Assembly (NCBI RefSeq): GCF_000330505.1
Contig: NW_004440347.1
Location: forward strand, 37,258 to 69,917
Source: Entamoeba invadens IP1
Lineage: Eukaryota; Evosea; Mastigamoebida; Endamoebidae
Direction of reading: 5' to 3'
Length of the DNA: 32,660 nucleotides
The stretch's first letter is position 1. The number at the start of each line of letters is the position of its first letter. Under the pieces are notes generated by a model. The model was given only the letters and a program-made list of their open reading frames with translations. It ran no database searches and was not told the DNA's origin. This document shows positions 26,310 through 32,660 of this stretch, piece by piece. Both the position numbers and the translations under genes were made by a program.

Positions 26310-27890
26310 GTTGATAAGAACACCAATACTGTTAGTGTTTTAATTAAAACATTTCCAAAAATCAAAGAAAAAAAGGAAAATTGATAAATTATTGTTATTA
26401 TTATTTATTATTATTATTAATTATTTGCCCGATTGGTTTGTTTACTGTTTACATTAAAAAAAGTCGCCCCAAATTAAGTTTTTGTATATCATGTTAAGTT
26501 CCAAAAAAAAATTGTGTTTTATTTAAAATAGTAACAGTATGTTAAGGTTATTTCTATTATTTTTTAGTTGTTTTTTAGTTCTCTCTATAATAAATTGTTT
26601 TATTATTTATTGAAACAAAGAATTCCATTCACAATTTAATTGTCTTATTTTCTGAGGTTCACAAGGCTTAATTGGATAAAATAGTTACTCAATGTGTAAA
26701 TATCGACGATGTTAAGCTGAACACACAATAGTAATTGTTAATTGCTATTTGAAGGATTTGTGAAAGTCTTAAATGTCCTTAAAACTCAAGTTTTGCTTGT
26801 TATCTTGGTTGTTGCGTATGAATATATCTTCTTCTCAACAACTAATTTGATAAAATTAATTGAGTGTAAACAAACATCTTTTTCATTTTTGTTTTAAAAA
26901 TAAATTCTTTGTTATGTCATATTAATTAACAATGAAAAATAGAGCTAAATTGTCAATTTCTCAGTTATAATAAACACTGTTCATTGTCAATTATAAAAGA
27001 ACGAAAAGTTCGAAACGTTTGTATTTTATTTTTAGTGTTTCTCATTCAATGCCACGATTAAAGAACTCTATTCATTTCAAAATAAGAAAAAACTGATTTT
27101 CAAACTGTTCAATTGTTTATTCTACAAAAACAAGTTGATTTTTTGAAAAAAATATCTTATATAACGAAAAGTTAATAGTCTTATGTCTCAAAACATTCTT
27201 TATTTTTACCACACAATTAAAAATGAAAACAATGAAATAGAAAAAGGTATAAAATTGTAATAATCAAATTTCCTACCTGCTTAAACTATTTTTAAGTTCC
27301 CTTTTGTCAACAGCGAAGGGCCGTTTTTCTTTTTTTGTTTCCAACCTGAACCATCTAATTAATTTGAAAATTATCAATTTATAATTTATAATAATATGTA
27401 TCATTTTTAATACTATTAAACACATTTTTGTTTTCTCTCAGTAACATCTTATCACTAAATTATTTAAATAATTTTTTTATCTAAATCAAAACTGATATGA
27501 ATAATTGAGGTTTTGTTTTCTCTCTTTCCAAACAATTCGAAATTTTTCATGTTTGCAAAAATAGATTTTTTTTAACAAAGAACAAAATAGTAGAAAGTTT
27601 CTAATAGAGAATTAAAATTTTATTATTTATAATTTTCCAACAAAACAAGAATTAAACCACTGTTTTTCTTATTTGTATACCTATTGTTTGGCGTCCAGCA
27701 ATTTTTTAAAAAACACCCAAAAATAACAATTAAAATGTCAAGGTAACGGCAAGTAAATGGACTTGTAAGTTTTGTTCCAACCTTTGTAAGTTAAAACAAA
27801 GAATAGTTCCTTCTTCTAATATATTTCTTGTTGTGAATTGCTTTGTGCAATTGAGGAAAATGGAAAGTATTAGACGGTTTTTGGAAACCC

Positions 27891-27897
27891 TATTTAA
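27891..27897 (+). promoter_or_regulatory. TATA-like element of the acidic two-span membrane protein
   Basis: TATTTAA within CCCTATTTAACTCC lies 27 bases before the ATG at 27924, the usual spacing for an Entamoeba core promoter with a very short 5' leader. It supports 27924 rather than the GTG at 27906 or the out-of-frame ATG at 27847-27862. Confidence 0.45.
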
Positions 27898-27923
27898 CTC
27901 CAAAAGTGCGGGTTTCATTTCAA

Positions 27924-28613
27924 ATGAGCACAACACTAGTTCCTCAAATGGAAGTCATTGAGAACATCAAAACAACACAAGAAGAAATGAAATGTGACGA
28001 CTTGATATGCGAAGAATCAGGGAGTGAAATTCAGAATCCGGAGCCAACCAGTAATTCATCACAAAACAACTCTTCAAATGTCGAAGAATCTTCTCTTGAA
28101 GATGCCAACAAAAAATCCGAAGTTGGCATTGAGATGGAAGAAAAGGTAGAAAACAACGAAAATTTGTCCACAAAAGAAAATGTAATTACCACCGAAAATA
28201 CTGATCTTCCACAACCAAGGGGTCAAGAAGGAAACAACCATATCGAAGTCCCCACCGAGCCTGAAAAGGCTGAAGCAAAACCTGTTGGAGAGGTTCAAGT
28301 GAAAATTGAGGAAGTGAAAGAGAAGAAAGAAGAAGAAGACCCTGAGAAGGAACACCTCAAAAAAGAGGAAGAAAAGATGTTAAGAAGAATTCGAAATTAT
28401 ATGGTTATCTCTCTGCTGTTCCCTCCTTTTCTCTTCTTTGGTGCTTTCATCCTCCTCAGATCTCCTAAGACAGAACTTTTGAAGAAGAAAAAGAGACAAA
28501 TGATCGTCATGTCGGTCATGATGACTATATTAGAGACAGTGTTTATCTTATGGACAGCAGCTGTTATTGTTCTATTGTTAACTACACCGTGGACTCCAGT
28601 CCTTAGAAATTAA
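27924..28613 (+). CDS. Acidic protein with two C-terminal transmembrane segments
   Basis: The protein has 229 residues. Residues 1 to about 155 are disordered and acidic, rich in Glu, Asn, Ser and Lys (VEESSLEDANKK, VKIEEVKEKKEEEDPEKEHL), with no signal peptide. A charged helix leads into a first span (YMVISLLFPPFLFFGAFILL, about 163-182), a basic loop (RSPKTELLKKKKRQ) and a second span (about 198-222), then a short tail, TPWTPVLRN. The positive loop suggests that loop and the N-terminus face different sides or that the spans form a re-entrant hairpin; topology is uncertain. It may tether something to a membrane through the acidic arm. No family is recognised. The start at ATG 27924 is supported by a TATA-like motif. 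Confidence 0.82.
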   Translation: MSTTLVPQMEVIENIKTTQEEMKCDDLICEESGSEIQNPEPTSNSSQNNSSNVEESSLEDANKKSEVGIEMEEKVENNENLSTKENVITTENTDLPQPRGQEGNNHIEVPTEPEKAEAKPVGEVQVKIEEVKEKKEEEDPEKEHLKKEEEKMLRRIRNYMVISLLFPPFLFFGAFILLRSPKTELLKKKKRQMIVMSVMMTILETVFILWTAAVIVLLLTTPWTPVLRN

Positions 28614-30042
28614 TTCATAGCATTAATTTATTTATTAATTGTTTAGGGTTTTGATTTTGTGTAATTTTTTATTTTAAACTTTCGTATAGAAATTATTGGA
28701 ACACTGCGTTGATTTTTTGCTTTTGTGTTGAGAATTTTTTGGAAGGAAGTTATTCAAAAGTCACACAACTTTTTGTCTTCAAAAAAGTTTTGTATAACTA
28801 CAGTCAGTCTTAAAACGTTATATAATCTCAAACTTTATCTGGTACCTTTTGGACCATAAAGATTGGAATATTACGGGAAACCGTTCCAAAAATCCATTTT
28901 AATTGTTTTAGGTTTTTTCACAATTTACCTAATGCCCGATTTTTTTTAACAAAATTAAAGCTATTTTTTGTCTATTAGATAATGTTTAAAGACTGACTCA
29001 ATATTATTTGTTTGTAATGACCTTTTTCTATTTTTAGAAAAACAAACAATAAATTACAATTATATAATAGTATAAATACTATTGTTAACGATTTAACAAC
29101 TGTAAAAAAAATAATATAAATTAATTGTAATTTTTATTAGTTTATTATCGAATAATAAAATTAAAATTATTAAATTTGTACAATTTTTTTTTAATTTTGA
29201 AGTAAAACTATATAGTTTAAAATATATATTTTAAACAATTAATTTTTATAGTTATAATTGTTAAAATAACTTAAAATTATTTTATATTACAAAAACAATA
29301 ACTTAACTAATAATTATTGTTAATTAAATAAATTTTATTTATAATTATATAAATTATAAATAAAAAGATAAAAGAAATAGTACATCCCTTTTTTTTATTG
29401 AACAAAATGTGTTGAGTTTTAGTACAACTTGTGTTTGGTTATGTTAAATTTAAATTTTAGTTAACAATCATCTGTTTAATTTTTATTATAAATAATAATA
29501 ATAACAATATTATTTTTGCATTGAATAGCATCATTCTGGTATTGTTTCAGAACAAAGACAACCCAAATCTCTTTTATGTCTTCGAAGTTGGTTTGTGTTT
29601 TTTTGTTTTCATTTTTAAATTGTTTTTTTTCCTTATTTTATTTCAGAAATGACATTTATGCAAGAATTTACATTTCTTATACATAAAAAAATTAATATAA
29701 TATTGTTAATTTATTAATAGTAATTGATATTATTGTTGTTTTGGATTTCAATTTTACTAAATTAAAATACTATATATATATTATAAAATATTGGCAAATA
29801 ATAAAAAAGAATGACCATTTCCAGTTTTTTTAATAATAAAAAAAAATGTATTTTGTAAAAAAAATTTACAAATTAAAAGAATAAACTATTTTCAAATTAT
29901 TTTATAAATTATAATTATGAATTAAAATAAATATATTTATTAAATCATCGAATTATATAAGACCCAGTAATTCTGGTACAAAATAACTTCAACCAAATTG
30001 TGTTGTCTAATAAAAAGGTATGTTTTGAAAAACACATAAACG
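28614..30042. other. A+T-rich intergenic region with a MITE-like element
   Basis: Apart from the inverted-repeat element at 28803-28997 I see only low-complexity A+T. A 36-codon frame at 29576 reads as a run of Phe and contains GTTTGT and TTTCAG, but splicing them gives an immediate stop. Confidence 0.5.
28803..28997. mobile_element. MITE-like element with 24-bp terminal inverted repeats
   Basis: The left arm 28803-28826 (GTCAGTCTTAAAACG...) and the right arm 28974-28997 (...AAAGACTGAC) are reverse complements at 21 of 24 positions. The 195-bp whole has a non-coding interior. Inside, 28863-28889 forms a hairpin: TTGGA, bulge, ACGG, loop GAAA, CCGT, TCCAA. The ends are unrelated to those of the element at 12363-12563, so this would be a different family. 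No clear target-site duplication is visible. Confidence 0.55.
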
Positions 30043-31446
30043 ATGCAGAAGACAGACACACTCACACACATGAGTAACTCTGCAGAAGCACGAATTCTTT
30101 TTAAATCATCAAAGAACGAAGATGTCATTGAAGTTTGTAATGCGCAGTTCTTTATAGATAAAGAGAAATTTAAAGGACGACTATTTATTAGTGCATTTAC
30201 ATTTTGTATGGAGATGTTAAATTCGAAAAAGTACCAAAAGGAAGTGATATATACAGGAGAGATAACAAAAATAGAGTTAAATAAGTATATACGTGTGGAG
30301 ACTAATACCAAAGTGATCACATTAAATATCAAGAAGAGGAATGAAAGTATTTATTTATTGATGAATTACTTGGTCAAATATCCATTTCTTAAGTTAGAGG
30401 AGAAATTATCTCAATATACAATCGAAGATTATACAATGAAGGATTCTCTTGAACCTAGAACACAACTTGATTTGAAAAGTGCAGAGCAAGCAAATGAATA
30501 TGCGAATAGAACTAACGAGATCAAAACAGATACTATTCATCAATTAAAGAAACAACGAGATATGTTGTATGGTATCGACTGTCTTTTAAATGAGACTGAA
30601 ATCTATTTTGAGGATATCGAAGACAATTTAAAATCAGTTGTTTCTATGGGCCACGAGTTAGTTCAAAGGTACAGAAAGAGTAAGAAGATTGAGGTGAAAC
30701 CAGTGAAGAAACCAGAAGAAATTCAACTGGATGTTATGGTCTTTGAACCAAAACCTGTTTCTATTCATATTTTAATATGTGACAAAGGAGAGTATAAAAG
30801 TGGTCTCATGGTGATTAGCGAAGACACTGTTAGTATCAAAGAGACTTCTGGAGATTCTCTGACATCATCCGAAAAGAAGAAAAGGGTTTTTAGTAAGGAA
30901 ATTAACATAGGCCAGATCATCAAATTGTCTATTTTAAGTCATCCCCTCCATCTAAAAATAGAACTAGACTCTTTGGAGAAGAATGAAGTTGTTATATTCT
31001 CGACACTGTTACAACTCATTGTAAATGACATCTATCTCAAGTTCTTCAAAATTAACATTCCAGAGGGAAGCAAACCAGTCGACTCCCCACTCAGAGTCGA
31101 ATTCGAACAAAACTCGAGGGAATTTGAAATAGGAAAAAGTGGGATCACTGACATCTTCATGTTTTGTGCCGGGGTTGATGGACAGTGTAAATACGAAAAT
31201 TTGAAGGACGATTTTTCCTTTGTATTTAAAGACCCAAAAGAGATGGCCAACTTCAAAAGAATGAGGATGCTGAATCTCAATACGGCTGATATGCTTGAAA
31301 AAATTACTCAACAAAATAAAGAGGCTCTTTTATTGATAGAGGCTAGCAGAAGAGAAACTGAAGAGACGAGAAAACTCGTTGAAAAACAGCGGTGTAAATT
31401 GGAATCGGTCACTCAAAGAGTCGACATTGTAACAGCAAGATATTAA
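30043..31446 (+). CDS. GRAM/PH-like protein with two SNARE-like helices
   Basis: The protein has 467 residues. Residues about 17-112 look like a GRAM domain (FKGRLFISAFTFCMEM, then ITKIELNKYIRV and VITLNI). Residues about 149-207 form a SNARE-like helix: T164, L168, Q171, L175, I178, L182, F189, I192, L196 follow the 4-3 layer spacing of the SNAP-25 Qb helix, with Q171 at the zero layer. Residues about 230-340 look like a second GRAM/PH-type fold (GLMVISEDTVSIKE, LHLKIEL, LIVNDIYLKFF). Residues about 405-467 are a second helix with T442, V446, Q449, L453, V456, V460, V463, and the protein ends there. There is no membrane anchor or CAAX box. A Qbc SNARE carried to membranes by lipid-binding domains is the inferred role. 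A second in-frame ATG (30070, MSNSAEARI) is also a possible start. No close family is recognised. Confidence 0.88.
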   Translation: MQKTDTLTHMSNSAEARILFKSSKNEDVIEVCNAQFFIDKEKFKGRLFISAFTFCMEMLNSKKYQKEVIYTGEITKIELNKYIRVETNTKVITLNIKKRNESIYLLMNYLVKYPFLKLEEKLSQYTIEDYTMKDSLEPRTQLDLKSAEQANEYANRTNEIKTDTIHQLKKQRDMLYGIDCLLNETEIYFEDIEDNLKSVVSMGHELVQRYRKSKKIEVKPVKKPEEIQLDVMVFEPKPVSIHILICDKGEYKSGLMVISEDTVSIKETSGDSLTSSEKKKRVFSKEINIGQIIKLSILSHPLHLKIELDSLEKNEVVIFSTLLQLIVNDIYLKFFKINIPEGSKPVDSPLRVEFEQNSREFEIGKSGITDIFMFCAGVDGQCKYENLKDDFSFVFKDPKEMANFKRMRMLNLNTADMLEKITQQNKEALLLIEASRRETEETRKLVEKQRCKLESVTQRVDIVTARY

Positions 31447-32631
31447 TTGTTTTTTTCTTTAGTTTATATTTATTAAAAGTCTAATAACACTTTAAACTAT
31501 ACTTTATTAATTACAATATAGTATAATATACTATTGATATATTATTTTTGAATATATTAAATTAATAAATTCAAATACTATTTTATTATAATAAAATTTT
31601 AGTTATTTTTTCTAAGTAAATCAAACTATTAAAATTAATTTAAACATTTGACACGTGAGTGATAAAATGAAACTATATATAATAATGAATAAACTAAAAT
31701 AATATTAAATAAATTTTTTTCAAGGGTTCTTTAAAGTATATAATGAATCTTTTAAAATATATTTAATAAGGCGAATTGATCAATCGACACTTAGAGTTTT
31801 GATTGAGAATAATCGCATGAGAGTTGTCTTATTCATTCCCAATGGTGTTAGACACCTTTGAATTAATGGTAAGAAACAGTATTTAAAGGAATTTATAATT
31901 TACGTATAGTTTTTATATGTTGTTTTTTACAATATGTCGAGCTGAAACTTATTTTTTGACAATTACATCTAATTTTTTAAAAGAAGTTATACAACTCTAA
32001 AAACAATTTCTCTATTTTTTATTATTTGTTATGTTTAATTGATATTTTCAATGGAATACTGAATTTATTTAATTTCATCATTTTATATTTTTTGTATGAA
32101 TATCAACTCAAGTGAAATAACATTCTTAATGACAATAATTATATTTGACACAATGAATATAAGAAGTTTAAAAGATGTGTTCTTATAATTAAAACTTAAC
32201 ACAACAATGGAATAATATCGTTTTCTGAAGAATTATCAATATTGACAAATAATATTAAGTTGTCTTTTTTAATGTTATGAGAAAATAATGGAAAAGACGA
32301 CGAATGGTCGGATGTTCCTAATTTTCAATAAGTGTTTCCAATATTAAGACTTCTTTTGTATTTTTATAGTGAAAGCGACGCAAATTTTAACATTATTTTA
32401 CCTTATTTTGTTTTTATTTGATAAATATTACAAAATATATATTTTATAATATATTTTACTATAAAAATTATTAATATTGAAAATATTTAAATCAAATAGA
32501 TTATTTGCTCATATACAATTAAATATATAACATTAAAAATAAATTTAAGCACTTGGTTAAATATATTATTAGAAATAAATTGAATTTTTATAAAAAATAT
32601 AAATTAATGTATATAAAATTTTTTTGACGTA
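31447..32631. other. A+T-rich intergenic region
   Basis: No gene-like ORF. A less A+T-rich patch at about 31765-31865 contains the palindrome ATTGATCAAT and a CAATC/GATTG stem but no Pol III boxes. Nothing else recognisable. Confidence 0.45.
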
Positions 32632-32660
32632 TTGATTGGTATATTTTTTATACCAATCAA
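32632..32660. repeat. Perfect 12-bp hairpin at the window end
   Basis: TTGATTGGTATA (32632-32643) and TATACCAATCAA (32649-32660) are exact reverse complements around TTTTT. The right arm ends at the last base of the window, so the repeat may continue. It could be a palindromic element, the tip of a transposon or an assembly fold-back. Confidence 0.75.

Larger units (their letters stand above)
26142..27923. other. Long A+T-rich intergenic region
   Basis: About 1.8 kb without a credible gene. It holds a strong A/T hairpin (26282-26309) and the promoter of the acidic membrane protein at its right end. Several short ATG frames (10-33 codons) are not convincing. Confidence 0.5.

Noticed and set aside
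29576..29686. 36-codon Phe-rich ORF (MSSKLVCVFLF...) with GTTTGT and TTTCAG signals
   Set aside because: Splicing at these signals gives an immediate stop, and the unspliced Phe run is what T-rich DNA produces by chance.
31765..31865. Possible structured RNA in a less A+T-rich patch
   Set aside because: Only short stems are visible, with no A/B box, snoRNA boxes or oligo-T terminator placed correctly.
1..32660. CRISPR array, bacterial operon or prophage
   Set aside because: No regularly spaced repeats; introns, eukaryotic kinases, UBR boxes and a Pol III gene show a nuclear eukaryotic locus.

Overview
The window looks like nuclear DNA of an Entamoeba species. Four things support this. Intergenic DNA is extremely A+T rich. 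Genes are compact and mostly single-exon, and the few introns start GTTTGT and end in AG. GAAC and AAAAACTCA-type core promoter elements lie a few bases from a start codon. The gene content is characteristic: a BspA-like leucine-rich-repeat protein, a giant cysteine-rich transmembrane receptor kinase (TMK), a PAK-type kinase and UBR-box proteins. E. invadens is my leaning because coding regions use many C- and G-ending codons, but that is inference.

Layout. 1-661 (minus): secreted acidic/His-Arg/Lys-rich protein, cut by the window edge. 1452-2852 (minus): BspA-like LRR protein. 3209-11086 (minus, probably with a 5' exon near 11239): 2.6-kresidue TMK. 11342-11640 (plus): weak candidate small membrane protein. 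12096-12190 (minus): tRNA-type Pol III gene of odd length. 12363-12563: MITE-like inverted-repeat element. 12737-12979 (plus): small helical protein, tail-to-tail with a three-exon PAK-like kinase (13081-14589, minus). 15285-15641 (minus): Met/Pro/Gly-rich protein. 16981-20532 and 20905-24044 (plus): tandem UBR-box proteins, the second with a 41-nt intron. 24356-24553: weak small ORF. 25523-25730 (plus): two-exon tail-anchored micro-protein. 25896-26141 (plus): small helical protein. 27924-28613 (plus): acidic protein with two C-terminal membrane spans. 28803-28997: second MITE-like element. 30043-31446 (plus): GRAM/PH-like protein with two SNARE-like helices. 32632-32660: perfect hairpin at the window end.

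The genes do not form one pathway. Themes are surface sensing and signalling (LRR protein, TMK, PAK), ubiquitin-type N-degron recognition (the UBR pair) and membrane traffic (GRAM/SNARE-like protein). The most novel-looking items are the GRAM-SNARE-PH-SNARE architecture, the RING-less tandem UBR pair, the TMK juxtamembrane MSP-like fold, the atypical tRNA gene and the two short inverted-repeat elements.
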